Position numbers and translations under genes: made by a program
The notes under the pieces: model-generated
Told to the model about the DNA's origin: nothing
Database searches by the model: none
The model's input: the letters and a program-made list of their open reading frames with translations, nothing else
Shown: positions 1 to 11,066 of the stretch, piece by piece
Numbering within the stretch: the first letter of the stretch is position 1
Layout: each line of letters opens with the position of its first letter
Origin: Hemileia vastatrix
Lineage: Eukaryota > Basidiomycota > Pucciniomycetes > Pucciniales > Zaghouaniaceae
Reading direction: 5' to 3'
Assembly (NCBI GenBank): GCA_030280995.1
Contig: JASXTE010000004.1
Location: forward strand, 16,395,501-16,459,500
DNA length: 64,000 bases

Positions 1-60
1 GGTAGGATAGGGTGTCAGCTGGACACCTTTTCACAGTGACCAGAAGACATATGTATTGCT

Positions 61-705
61 GTGCAGAGGTCAATAATAATAATAATAGTAATAATTAATT
101 TAACAAATAAAAAATTAATATATAATATTAAAATGCATAAAAATTATGGATTAAATATGCTTATTTCTATCAAGCTGAATGAGTCTCACATGAATAACAT
201 TAATGGAAGTCCAAGAGGTGATAAGCTAAGGTGGGAGATTTGAGGTGGGTATCGTGGGTGATGGCGGTAAGAGAGAAAGTGAAAAATGGGCGAAAAAAAA
301 GAGTGGCCAGAACACTTGTCCGGCCACTGTACATACATACGTGTGAGCTATATCTACCTATATGACATGTATATCGGACACTGTTGCCATAAACAACTGA
401 GTAGCGGATCCAAATATTTTGGCACCAAGGTGTATATCAATCGGGGTATTGTACTCTCACGATTAAATCTTTTGGCCCAGGCTCTCATAAGATGCCCCAG
501 ATTTGACATTTTTGGCAGCTCCTCCGCTAATTGTTTTTTGATTTGATTTTTCAACTTTCTCAAATATTGGCCAGTCAAAAGGTACTTTAGACTTGTAATA
601 TCTATTATTCTAATTGATTTATCTTCCACCAGTAAGTATTTGTCCAACCTGCATGGGCCGCATAGAAAACTGATTGTTACTTATCACTTTTAAGCCCCTT
701 TGAAA
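61..705. other. AT-rich intergenic stretch with an AAT-rich run
   Basis: The stretch upstream of the first gene opens with a short AAT-rich run near 71-95. No conserved coding region was recognised. A minus-strand open frame at 354-647 lacks an in-frame ATG at its start and is not called as a gene. Confidence 0.5.
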
Positions 706-1536
706 ATGGCAAACAGTTTTTCAGGACATGAACTTTTTTCATTGGACCTCCTTGATAATGCTTCCATCCTCTCACCCACAGCTCCTGACTTGTCACTCAT
801 CGAACGCTGCATTACCCCAGGTCCTCAAATCCCAGAGCTTGATTTGCCTGAGATTGCTTTGTGCTTTACTGAGGAAGAAACAACTCCCAAAACATCTAGT
901 ATTAACGTCCCATTATCATCTTCCAAGGAAATTACAGAAGAGGGAGACAAAACAGATTCAACCAGCATTCCTCATGTTCAGTCTGACTTACCTAGGGTAA
1001 CTCGCAGAGTAGTTGCAACCTCGAATTTTCTTTCTTCCATGTTTCCTTTCCATCGCAGTCGCTCTCTGAGTATAAATTCCAGACCACCGTGCCCCAAGGA
1101 GCAAAATTTGGAGGTTGGCCGAACTTCAATGAGCAATTCATCTGGAAGGCTTTCTAGTTTCTCGGAGGGCCTCAAACGTTACTCATTGTGGGCGACATCA
1201 CCCTCAGACACCACTTTCCCAACCGTTCCGCAACACAATCAACTCTCGGAAATGACTCATTCCGCCTCTACTCAAGCTGCCGCCCCATCAGTCCACCCAG
1301 AGGAGAAGAAGTTAAAATCATTGCCATCTGATTTGTTGCTACAGCCGCAAGTGGTTATCGAAGAAGCAAAAGTCTCTGCGCTTGATTTAGGTGTACGGGA
1401 AAAAGCCCGGAGAAAAAACTCTGCCGCTACATTACCTTCAAGAACAATACGTGCCAGTAAATCAATTCGTCGTCATCTAACTACACGCATCGAGAAAAAG
1501 AAATCTCTTTCGAGAAAAGACTTTAGTATTGCATAA
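706..1536 (+). CDS. Hypothetical serine-rich protein
   Basis: An uninterrupted frame of 276 codons starts at the ATG at 706 (MANSFSGHELF) and ends with TAA. The frame extends two codons upstream to a TTG, but 706 is the first ATG. I do not recognise a domain. The N-terminal third is acidic and proline-rich, the middle is rich in Ser and Thr, and the last 50 residues are strongly basic (KSIRRHLTTRIEKKKSLSR). Several sites fit basophilic kinase consensus patterns: RSRSLS near residue 120, KRYSLW near residue 155 and RRKNSAA near residue 240. No signal peptide or membrane segment is visible. Codon use is mixed and GC is clearly higher than in the flanks, which supports a real gene. It could be one exon of a longer gene. 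A regulatory or scaffold role would be a guess; function is unknown. Confidence 0.6.
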   Translation: MANSFSGHELFSLDLLDNASILSPTAPDLSLIERCITPGPQIPELDLPEIALCFTEEETTPKTSSINVPLSSSKEITEEGDKTDSTSIPHVQSDLPRVTRRVVATSNFLSSMFPFHRSRSLSINSRPPCPKEQNLEVGRTSMSNSSGRLSSFSEGLKRYSLWATSPSDTTFPTVPQHNQLSEMTHSASTQAAAPSVHPEEKKLKSLPSDLLLQPQVVIEEAKVSALDLGVREKARRKNSAATLPSRTIRASKSIRRHLTTRIEKKKSLSRKDFSIA

Positions 1537-2530
1537 TACAATTTTTAATCGCCCCATTATCTATATAACTGCATTGTTTGAACCTGGAAAGTGGGTTATC
1601 TCTTTTCCGAGTATGGGTTAAGGTGTTTGGTACTTAAACGGCTTCATTTGTCTTGCTATCTATAAATCCTCGCAAATCTTGTCGCTAAACAAGCTTTATT
1701 TTCTCTTAAACTGGACACTTTTTATGGACTATGCGCCACCTTCATTCAAATTTCTTTTTAGTGTTTTATATAAAACTAATTTTAATTAAATTTGAATTTT
1801 CTTGTAATTGTACTTTTCAATTTTTAGAGCTCCTTTACTTTCATTTTTCCTTCAGGATTTCTCTATATTTAAATGCTTATTGCTTAATCTATTATATGGA
1901 AACTGCGGAAGTGACTACAAATATAGGGGATATGTTTAAGTTTTTTGAAATTCAATCGTTAATCACTGTATATACAAGCTTTTCATTTACGCCTTAAAAT
2001 GAAATTTGAAAGTTTCTCCTGAACTGCTAAGAAGTTTCAGCCTTGATACAATGTTCATATGCCTCTTCCAGAGAAATATCCAAGTAACCAAGTTTTACAA
2101 TTATTTTTTTTTCAAGCATATATGACGAGAAGAATTGGTGGTGCCTGATGGTTTCTACCTGTCCTTCAAATTGAAATTGGCTATTAGCTTAACCCCGATG
2201 TAAAACTTCTGAGCATCTTATGAAAATGGATTTGCTTTTGAATGAAAGAAATATTACTAGCTATTACTTACCTCAAATCAATGTTCATATTAATGTCAGT
2301 GTTATTTTTAGCTTGGAGAATATCAGCTATTTGAGCAATCCAAATATAAGAATAATTTTTTTTTTACCAGAAAAAGTGAAATACAAGAAATATGTTGAAC
2401 ACAAGATATCAGAGCTAGCTTAAAAAATTTTGGGGAAAGCTTTCCTCCCGTACCCCCACTCCCCCCACAAAAAAAAAAAAATTAAAATAAATAAATAAAT
2501 AAAAGATAGAAATAAAGAAATAAACAAAAA
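1537..2530. other. AT-rich intergenic DNA
   Basis: The stretch runs from the hypothetical gene to the microsatellite. It holds short T-rich and A-rich runs, and from about 2465 an A-rich tract with AAAT repeats. The small open frames here are compositional and show no family motifs. Confidence 0.5.
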
Positions 2531-3085
2531 ATCAGAGAATTTAAAAATTATAAAAATTATAAAAATTATAAAAATTATAAAAATTATAAAAATTATAAAA
2601 ATTATAAAAATTATAAAAATTATAAAAATTATAAAAATTATAAAAATTATAAAAAAATTATAAAAATTATAAAAATTATAAAAATTATAAAAAATTATAA
2701 AAATTATAAAAATTATAAAAAATTATAAAAATTATAAAAATTATAAAAATTATAAAAATTATAAAAATTATAAAAATTATAAAAATTATAAAAATTATAA
2801 AAATTATAAAAATTATAAAAATTATAAAAATTATAAAAATTATAAAAATTATAAAAATTATAAAAATTATAAAAATTATAAAAATTATAAAAATTATAAA
2901 AATTATAAAAATTATAAAAATTATAAAAATTATAAAAATTATAAAAATTATAAAAATTATAAAAATTATAAAAATTATAAAAATTATAAAAATTATAAAA
3001 ATTATAAAAATTATAAAAATTATAAAAATTAAAGAAATTAAAAAAACTAAAAAAATTAAAAAAATTAAAAAATACAAAGATACAA
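2531..3085. repeat. AAAAATTAT 9-bp microsatellite array
   Basis: About 490 bp of near-perfect 9-bp units (AAAAATTAT, roughly 54 copies), with a few units two A longer around 2650-2720. Near 3030 it grades into AAAGAAATT and AAAAATTAA variants and then into AATACAAA units. Those units match the array that resumes at 11067 beyond the inserted mobile elements. The long minus-strand open frames (repeating IIF and YNF) are translation artefacts of the repeat. Confidence 0.95.
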
Positions 3086-3094
3086 AAATACAAA

Positions 3095-3137
3095 CACCAC
3101 ACATTATGGGGGGCAGACTTGCTAGTAAGTCCGCAAC
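3095..3137. mobile_element. Left end of CACTA-like miniature element (MITE-1, copy a)
   Basis: This 43-bp piece begins CACCACACATTATGG and contains GACTTGCTAGTAAGTC. It matches the left end of the full copy at 48603-48831. The rest of the same copy lies at 10850-11066, so the Gypsy-1 element inserted into it. The flank on both sides is AAA within an AATAC-type microsatellite, compatible with a 3-bp target duplication as in CACTA elements, although the A-run makes this ambiguous. Confidence 0.8.
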
Positions 3138-4633
3138 TGTCAGGCTAAGATCAAGTACAAAGACGTGAACTAGCTTGAATGGTCAGTTTTCAAGAAGATT
3201 TAAATGGTCCTATATGAATATTGTAGTACTAATCCAATAAGTTGTAAAATATAATCAAAATTAAAGGTCTCAGTAATATAATTTTCACTATTTATATATG
3301 GCTTACAATCTTGTAGTTGGTTGAAAAATAGATTTTATAATTCGGATACTATTCAAAAGTCTTATAAAAGTAATAATTGATATGTATTGTAATTTATTTG
3401 GTTATATTGGTTAAATTGTAATGATAAAGAATGTAGAAACAAGACCCAAAAACCTCCTCCTTTTATACACACTGAGTTCCCCAATAAATCCCTTGATGTA
3501 CCATCCAATACACATTTAATGACGCCTCAAAACAACTAATAGACCTGCCCATCAACGTCCCTAGTGACCCATGACATAATTAGACAAGTAACAACCGTCA
3601 AAATCCTGTAATAATAAGGGAAATCCATCAAAATTAAAGAAAAAGACAAAAAGAGAGTATATGCGTATAAAACAATAATATAAAAGACTAAAGGAGACTT
3701 TTTAAGGTTAATAATAGCTTAATAATAAGGGGGATTTACTGTAGAAATGGAGGGGCTAATCCTGACATTATACTATGTGAAATTCACATCCAAAAATAAC
3801 CAATATTGACTGAGAAACCACCCAAAAACTCAAAAAAGAGCGTGAGATGTGGGGTAACTACATGCAGTCCTTGGCAGGCGCTTGCATGGGTAAATCCTTG
3901 ACTAAAATTAGGTGAATTTAAGCGAGGTGATGAAATAAGACACCAAGAGTGATGTTATTAATGAAATTAGTGCATATAAACAAGGTCAATGCATTATTAA
4001 TTAAGCTAGGACACTAAATAAGTGCCTGTCGCCTATTTTAGTGTGTTTCCCCACAGTGGGCGTAGAATGTGGGGTAATTATAGTGTGAAAAAGCTAATTC
4101 TGCTAAAAATGAAGCTATTCACACGGGAAAAAGCAGGAAGTATGTGGCCAGTACACAGAAGCCATTTCTGGCATAAAAAACACCAAATTTGAAAAGTGTT
4201 ATTTTTATGCATTTAAATAGCCAAATCAATAGTCCTAAATGAGCCCAATTGATCTGTCAAAGCGAAATTTTGATATTCTCAATTTTATAGCGTATATAGT
4301 CAACTTTTAAGTGAAATAAAGTGCATTTCTTGTTTTTTGCATAAAACAATGAATATAACAGCTTTAAGTGTACTTAAAAATTATGTAGCCTTATAATTGA
4401 GGGTCTTAAGATTACCCTAACATATTACAACTTAATACAAAGTACATAAGACCTATAAAAGGTGGATATATGCGTGTATATAAGGTGTTATAATGGCATA
4501 TTTTGTATATTATCATAATTTTACTTATGTATACTGTTTGTGTACTCTCAATTATTGTTCCCCTGTATAGTTCATGTGATTAACATAACTTATAAGCACT
4601 TTTTACTCAGTTTTGGGAAAATACAGGCTGACA
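3138..4633 (-). repeat. Gypsy-1 3' LTR
   Basis: This 1,496-bp terminal repeat is equal in length to the copy at 9349-10844. Ends are TGTCAG and CTGACA. It contains no coding frame of note. A diverged, opposite-orientation copy lies at about 48304-50027. Confidence 0.95.
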
Positions 4634-4812
4634 CTCACCCACCCAAAAAAACAATTAAAAAAATGATAAGTTATACATTTTATTTATTTATTTGTAATTT
4701 TCAGGTATTCAGATTAATTCTGTAGCATTAAAGATTATACTTTAAAGAAATAAAACATAATAAAATATTATGAGTACTGGTTTTTTAACACCTCAGCTGG
4801 TTGAACAGAAAT

Positions 4813-5412
4813 TTATTTCTGTTTAAATTTTTTAAGAAGGGTGGATAAATTAGAAATTTCTTTTTCAGGTATCCATTTATCAAATTCACTTGATTTCCCT
4901 TTAAATCTTAGTAAATACTCAGTTCCTTTTTCTTTAGTAAGTATTCTTTTCTTGAGTATTTTTTCAATCTCTTCTTTTTCAACAATTTCTTCAGGTTGCT
5001 TTTTAGGCCTTCCCCTTCTTTTTGGAAATAAGTCAGGATCATTTGCATGGTAAGGTTTCAATAATGAGATAGGGAAAACTGGATGTTTCCTATCATATGG
5101 AGCATATAATATGACTTCCACTGCATTATTACCAACCATTTTTCTTACTACAAAAGGTCCTACAAAGGGATCCTTTAATTTAACATTACCTTGTAAGTTA
5201 AAGTGTAGTGTTGATATGAGGACTTCATCCCCCTTTTTGAATTCAAATTCTTAATGAGATTTATCCCACCTTTTCTTTTCATATTCAAATGCTTTTTGGA
5301 TGCATTCTTCTGCATGCTTTCTACACATTTGTTGCATATGAATAAAGGATTTAGTACCAGGGTGTATATCTAACCTTGGTTATTTTTTTAAATGATTTAA
5401 ATTCTGGTGGTA
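4813..5412 (-). pseudogene. Gypsy-1 integrase C-terminal tail with AT-hook and chromodomain
   Basis: The minus strand encodes the end of a chromovirus integrase. It starts near an HPGTKSF segment that also occurs in Gypsy-2, then has a KKGDEV...HFNLQGN segment, a FPISLLKPY segment, the AT-hook-like core KRRGRPKK, and a chromodomain (from KRILTKEKGTEYLLRFKG to WIPEKEISNL). A stop codon interrupts it at about 5252, leaving the last 108 codons open (5139-4813). The chromodomain of this class is known to guide integration to histone-marked chromatin. The frame is joined at its upstream end directly to the RT fragment by a deletion, so it cannot make a working integrase. Confidence 0.88.
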
Positions 5413-6959
5413 ACCATTGTTTCCATCCTGACAGGAAATATCTTTTGCTCTTTTAAGGTAGCATGGATAGAAGCTATCCTTGGTAGAGGGTAAATATCAT
5501 CTACAGTGTATGTATTCAGAGCTCTATAATCACCGGATAATCTTGCCTTATCCTTTTCATAAGAGATTAATACTGGTGAAATGACACAATACTTAAATGT
5601 TGTGTCCACTTTTTCAACAATACCCATTACCAACAACATTTTTATGTTGTCTTCAATATCTTTCCTTTTTTCAGGAGAAGCTGGGTAAGGTTTCTTTTTC
5701 AAGCTGCCAGGAATATTATCCAAATCACAACTTAAAGAGATTTTAATCTTATGGTCTTTGACCAATCCTAGTTCATTGGAACCATGAGCAAATGCAATAG
5801 GATAAGATTTTATCAATCTCAAAATATTGGTTTCTTCAATTTTTGAGAGTTGAGAGCTGAAAGAGGATTTTTGGATTTCATTGTCCAAATCAATCACTTC
5901 AGTGGTGGTTCTTCCACCTGGCAGTTGTTCTTCTCTAGGAGAAATGGCATACACTAAATTTTCAGAACATATTTTGAATTTTCTCTTACCATTCACGCCT
6001 ATAGTGAAGCAACTGTTTGCAGGATCTAGTTTAATGCCAAATTTTGTCAATAAATCATTGCCAATAATAAACCAATCACTAAAATTTTTATTATCCATTA
6101 CTACAAATTCACATACTGCTCTAACATATCCATTAATATATTTAAAGAATAAAGCAGTTTTGTATTTGCCAATTGGATTTAATACTGAACCAAAACCTCT
6201 CCAGTTCTTTGTTTGAACAGGTTCTAGTTTTTCCTGGTACTTACTATCAAGTTTCATTAATGTCTTAATTGAAACTACACTAACTGCAGCCCCAGTGTCA
6301 AGAATGGCATTCATTTCTTTTCCACATATAATAACAGGTGCTCTGATAAGTTTTATTTTGTAAGTATCTTGAGTTACATCTTTAATTATTTCAGCTTCCT
6401 CAATGGAAGTTAAAGATGTGTCTGTATGAGGTATAGCATCATTCAGGAACATAATATCCTGTTCTAATACAAATATCTCATTTTCATCATCACTGTAAGA
6501 TATGTTAATTTTGCAATCCTCACTGGATTCCACATTTTCATCTTCATGATTACTTGGTTCAGAATTCTGTGAGGTTTCAATAACATTTATTCTTCTCTTA
6601 CATGTGTGACCCTTAACCCAAGGTTCATTAAATTTATAACAAGTGTTATTCTCTTGTCTTTTAGCGACAAGGGGAGCTGAAGGTTTTTTTCTCTCCACTG
6701 GCAATTTACTTGTAGTAGGTTTTACCACGTCAACACTTTGTCTGTAATTTTTATACTTGGTTTCATATTTGTGGTTTAATAATATTTCATTGCATATACT
6801 AATGAATCCAGAGGTATCTCTGATGGTTTCAGTTCTAGCTACAATAATGTCTCTAACTGATATAGGCAACTTGTATATTATTTTTTCTTTCCACTCTTCA
6901 TAATCCATTTTTGGATCCATAGCTTTCATGATTTTTATTAAATTCATTAAGAAGACCAT
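5397..6959 (-). pseudogene. Gypsy-1 gag end, protease and truncated reverse transcriptase
   Basis: A 520-codon frame. Residues 1-75 continue the Gag capsid. Around residue 107 a zinc-knuckle-like CYKFNEPWVKGHTC has Phe where the second Cys is expected. An aspartic protease with the motif ILDTGAAVS lies near residue 218. The RT start follows, with KKPYPASPEKRKDIED and then ISPVLISYEKDKARLSGDYR. Synteny with Gypsy-2 shows RT should continue through the YIDD box, RNase H and the integrase core. Here the sequence reaches the GYHQ motif (after a frameshift near 5450) and then jumps to the integrase tail. About 2 kb is gone, judged from the spacing in Gypsy-2. Protease residues look intact; RT cannot be active. 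Confidence 0.9.
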
Positions 6960-6986
6960 GGGTTTATCTCCAGCATTTGGATTATA

Positions 6987-8673
6987 TCATGTTCTTTCAT
7001 ACAATCTTTGTTGAGTGATTCTAAATTTTGGGCCACCAAATTGCCTTTCAATTAATGCCTTCCATTCATTCCAGGAGTAATTAATTCCCTCACTCAATAC
7101 AGATTCAAACCATAATAATGTCACATCTGTAAATAAAGATATTAACTTTGAAGTAATTTCTTCATCAGGTAATTTGTATGAAAATTTCAAGTTATCAATT
7201 CTTTGTATGAATTTCTGCCAATCAGATTTTGAATCCCCATCAAAAGAAGGGTACTGATCTAACTTAGGCCAGTTCTTTTGGCTAGTTTTTGCTTCCCTAA
7301 CCTGAGGAGTATTGAGTAATTCACTTACTTTAGAAAGATGATCATTTATTTCATCTTTTACTGATTTTATATTCTCAGAGCCCATGACACTATGTTCATG
7401 TTCAATCATTGGTTTATTATCAGAGTGTTTCATAAAAACTTGTACTCTTTCTACATAAGAGGTATTATCTTTTATTTTTTCAGTATTTTTCAAAATGTTA
7501 GCTACTTCAATTTCTACTCTTTATAACCTATCTTTTATTACAGGTACATGAGTTAAGGTATCATTTACATTTGAAAAAGACAATTTTACACGTCCCTCTA
7601 TGGTAGCCATAATATTCTGAGAATGTTCTAATTTATTTTCTAAATTTTTAATCTCAGAGTTTAATTTTTTGTTTTCATTGATTAATTCATTATTTGAATT
7701 CTTAATAATTTTTAACCTATTGGCTGTTGTACTCAATGATTGTGTGAGGTTTAATAATACACTTTCTGTATTATTGTTGGACTCTCTAGAGAATTCTTCC
7801 CATTTTTCAATTCTTAATAATAATTTACTAATTATTTTTGATTCCATTGGATTTTCTTTTAGAAAATATTCAATTTTTTCTGTGTCCAATTCAGAAGACT
7901 CATCATCAGGGTCAAGATTTAATTCATTTGGTTCCATTTTTATATTAATAGCATTTTCCTGGTGGTCAATAAAACTATGTACATTGTCCTCATTTAAAGA
8001 CAAGTTTAACATGTTATTTTCAAATGAATAATTTTTAAATCCTTATAAATTATATCCAATAACTCTCTATCAATTTCATTACCTATAATTAATTCATTGT
8101 TAGGATTATATAATTGATCCTGAGAAGATGGATGACTTACCAAGGTCTTATTCCATTTCCCCTGCCTCTCCTTGGCTTTCCCCTGTAAGGGTGACTGCTG
8201 GAGCCCTGTTGTGGAGGATTGTTGTAGTTTAGGGTGTACCAATCCCACTTCCATTTGCTTACTGTAATTTTTTGATCCTCCTCTTGGGCTGGAGGTGTTG
8301 CTATGTAAATGTTGGGTGCCACTGTTGGTGGTTGAGCCTTTATTTCTACTAGAGCTTGATTGACTTCTACAAAACCCTGAGCTGCTCTTTTCTCCAGATT
8401 GTTTATCTGGTCAACTATATTTTTTACCCTTATTGTCAAAGTGTTCAGTAGAGTGGAGAGGGAGTGAATTTGTTCTTGTGAGGTATTTTTTTTTTCTTTA
8501 TTGATACCTGTTTTAAAAGTTTTTCCCTTTCCTCCAGAGACATTGGTTGAGTGATGGTGTTTATGGGGGACTCCTGGCCCTCCATTTGAATGTCCTGTAC
8601 CAGGTTTCTCAGCTCTAGGTCTTAAGCTATAAGATTTTGCCTTATTACTCACAATATCATTGTTTTCACACAT
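6987..8673 (-). pseudogene. Gypsy-1 gag region, broken into several frames
   Basis: Consecutive minus-strand frames 8673-8137, 8254-8006, 8012-7521 and 7493-6987 together form the Gag region. The first is basic and Gly/Pro-rich. The third has a long heptad-like stretch (NNELINENKKLNSEIKNLEN), probably a coiled coil. The last carries the capsid-type core (SFDGDSKSDWQKFIQRIDNL, then WNEWKALIERQFGG), typical of Ty3/Gypsy Gag. Frame changes and a stop near 7520 separate the pieces, so Gag is not produced as one protein unless frameshifting is extensive; decay is the simpler reading. The true start codon is not certain; MCENNDIV at 8673 is the first good candidate. Confidence 0.8.
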
Positions 8674-9348
8674 TTTTATGTGGAATTTAAATCAAAGAAC
8701 TGAAATTTGAGATTTTTTTTTAAAACTTCAAAAAGGAGTTTTATCAGTACTTATTAATACCACTGAAGACAATTTTATTGCTTACTTGTAGGTATAAAGT
8801 GAATTTAGAAGTGCCAAAAGTCAAATATGCTTTTATGTGGTCACTTGATTTAACTGGTCTACAATATGTAGCCATGTTTTTATATTTAAAAAAGAAAATT
8901 TTTCAGTAAGATTCTTTCTAAATATTAGCTGAATTTTACAAACCAATAAAAGGGAATTAAGAGTTCTATTAAAAGAAAACAATTAATCAGTTTAATTGGT
9001 TATCATATGCAAAGATCACAAATTTAATTGGTCTATTGACAGACTCCCACTAAAAACAATTTTATGTTAAATTAGTGGTAAAAAATTTTATCTGAAAAGA
9101 TCTCAAATTTAATTGGTCTATTGACAGACCCACTAATAAAAATTATATGTTAAATTAGTGGTAAAATTGTTGATTCAATATCAAAATTTTATTATATAAC
9201 AGGGCTTATATTTCTGAAATCACTATATAAGTGACCCCAACCTGTTGTAATTATCCAAATATTTCTATAGGGATTTTATTTACGTGTACCTTCTTTGAAA
9301 TTTTTACTTACTGGATTATAACAGAATTCTTGAGGAAAGGTCCCCAAT
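8674..9348. other. Gypsy-1 5' untranslated leader
   Basis: AT-rich internal leader between the 5' LTR and gag. It contains a direct repeat of about 45 bp (AAATTTAATTGGTCTATTGACAG near 9020 and again near 9107), followed in both copies by a TAAATTAGTGG motif. Nothing coding is seen. Confidence 0.7.
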
Positions 9349-10844
9349 TGTCAGGCTAAGATCAAGTACAAAGACGTGAACTAGCTTGAATGGTCAGTTG
9401 TCTAGAAGATTTAAATGGTCCTATATGAATACTGTAGTACTAATCCAATAAGTTGTAAAATATAATCAAAATTAAAGGTCTCAGTAATATAATTTTCACT
9501 ATTTATATATGGCTTACAATCTTGTAGTTGGTTGAAAAATAGATTTTATAATTCAGATACTATTCAAAAGTCTTATAAAAGTAATAATTGATATGTATTG
9601 TAATTTATTTGGTTATATTGGTTAAATTGTAATGATAAAGAATGTAGAAACAAGACCCAAAAACCTCCTCCTTTTATACACACTGAGTTCCCCAATAAAT
9701 CCCTTGATGTACCATCCAATACACATTTAATGACGCCTCAAAACAACTAATAGACCTGCCCATCAACGTCCCTAGTGAACCATGACATAATTAGACAAGT
9801 AACAACCATCAAAATCCTGTAATAATAAGGGAAATCCATCAAAATTAAAGAAAAAGACAAAAAGAGAGTATATGCATATAAAACAATAATATAAAAGACT
9901 AAAGGAGACTTTTTAAGGTTAATAACAGCTTAATAATAAGGGAGATTTACTGTAGAAATGGAGGGGCTAATCCTGACATTATACTACGTGAAATTCCCAT
10001 CCAAAAATAACCAATATTGACTGAGAAACCACCCAAAAACTCAAAAAAGAGCGTGGGATGTGGGGTAACTACATGCAGTCCTTGGCAGGCGCTTGCATGG
10101 GTAAATCCTTGACTAAAATTAGGCTACTTTAAGCGTGGTGATGAAATAAGACACCAAGAGTGAGGTTATTAATGAAATTAGTGCATATAAACAAGGTCAA
10201 TGCATTATTAATTAAGCTAGGACACTAAATAAGTGCCTGTCGCCTATTTTAGTGTGTTTCCCCACAGTGGGCGTAGAATGTGGGGTAATTATAGTGTGAA
10301 AAAGCTAATTCTGCTAAAAATGAAGCTATTCACACGGGAAAAAGCAGGCAGTATGTGGCCAGTACACAGAAGCCATTTCTGGCATAAAAAACACCAAATT
10401 TGAAAAGTGTTATTTTTATGCATTTAAATAGCCAAATCAATAGTCCTAAATGAGCCCAATTGATCTGTCAAAGCAAAATTTTGATATTCTCAATTTTATA
10501 GCGCATATAGTCAACTTTTAAGTGAAATAAAGTGCATTTCTTGTTTTTTGCGTAAAACAATGAATATAACAGCTTTAAGTGTACTTAAAAATTATGTAGC
10601 CTTATACTTAAGGGTCTTAAGATTACCCTAACATATCCCAACTTAATATTAAGTTCATAAGACCTATAAAAGGTGGATATATGCGTGTATATAAGGTGTT
10701 ATAATGGCATATTTTGTATATTATCATAATTTTACTTATGTATACTGTTTGTGTACTCTCAATTATTGTTCCCCTGTATAGTTAATGTGGTTAACATAAC
10801 TTATAAGCACTTTTTACTCAGTCTTGGGAATATACAAGCTGACA
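9349..10844 (-). repeat. Gypsy-1 5' LTR
   Basis: Partner of the repeat at 3138-4633, same length, TGTCAG and CTGACA ends. It is followed by the GCAAC duplication at 10845-10849. As the 5' LTR of a minus-strand element it should hold the promoter; no specific promoter element was identified with confidence. Confidence 0.95.
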
Positions 10845-10849
10845 GCAAC

Positions 10850-11066
10850 CTTGGAATCAAACTCACCTCAGATTGAACACACATTGAGCTATTGAAAAAG
10901 GAACCATACAATCAGGGATGAACACCACTCAGCAGAACATTTTTAGGTGGGTGTTCAAGTAGAGTTCATATGGGTTTAATATGAGTTCAGTCTGAGTTCA
11001 GTCTGAGTTCCATCTGAGTTCAGGTTGGGGACTTGCTAGCATGTCCACCCCCTATATTGCATAGTG
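10850..11066. mobile_element. Right part of CACTA-like miniature element (MITE-1, copy a)
   Basis: This continues the element begun at 3095. It contains a subterminal series of 11-12-bp direct repeats (GAGTTCAGTCT and variants, 10957-11025) and a near-palindrome, GGACTTGCTAGCATGTCC. It ends TATTGCATAGTG, the inverse of a CACTA terminus. Terminal inverted repeats plus clustered subterminal repeats are the known architecture of CACTA (En/Spm) ends. With no coding capacity, this is a non-autonomous element of about 260 bp. Confidence 0.8.

Larger units (their letters stand above)
3138..10844 (-). mobile_element. Gypsy-1: chromodomain LTR retrotransposon with internal deletion
   Basis: A complete insertion bounded by two 1,496-bp LTRs that begin TGTCAG and end CTGACA. 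It is flanked by a perfect 5-bp duplication, GCAAC (3133-3137 and 10845-10849). Coding order on the minus strand is gag, protease, start of RT, then a jump to the integrase tail and chromodomain, which is the Ty3/Gypsy order of chromoviruses. A purine-rich tract (GGGTGGGTGAG on the minus strand, 4634-4644) abuts the 3' LTR. After the 5' LTR the minus strand reads TTGGGGACC, possibly a tRNA-primed site. The LTRs differ at roughly 30-35 positions by eye (about 2%), so the insertion is fairly recent. RT catalytic core, RNase H and integrase core are missing, so any movement would have needed another element's enzymes. Confidence 0.95.

Noticed and set aside
354..647. Minus-strand frame of 97 codons, possibly a small gene
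   Set aside because: There is no in-frame ATG at its start, it crowds the promoter of the gene at 706, and I recognise no domain. An exon behind the CATGCAG acceptor at about 655 cannot be excluded.
2685..3104. Two minus-strand frames of 129-139 codons (IIF and YNF repeats)
   Set aside because: Produced by the 9-bp AAAAATTAT array; no protein family resemblance.
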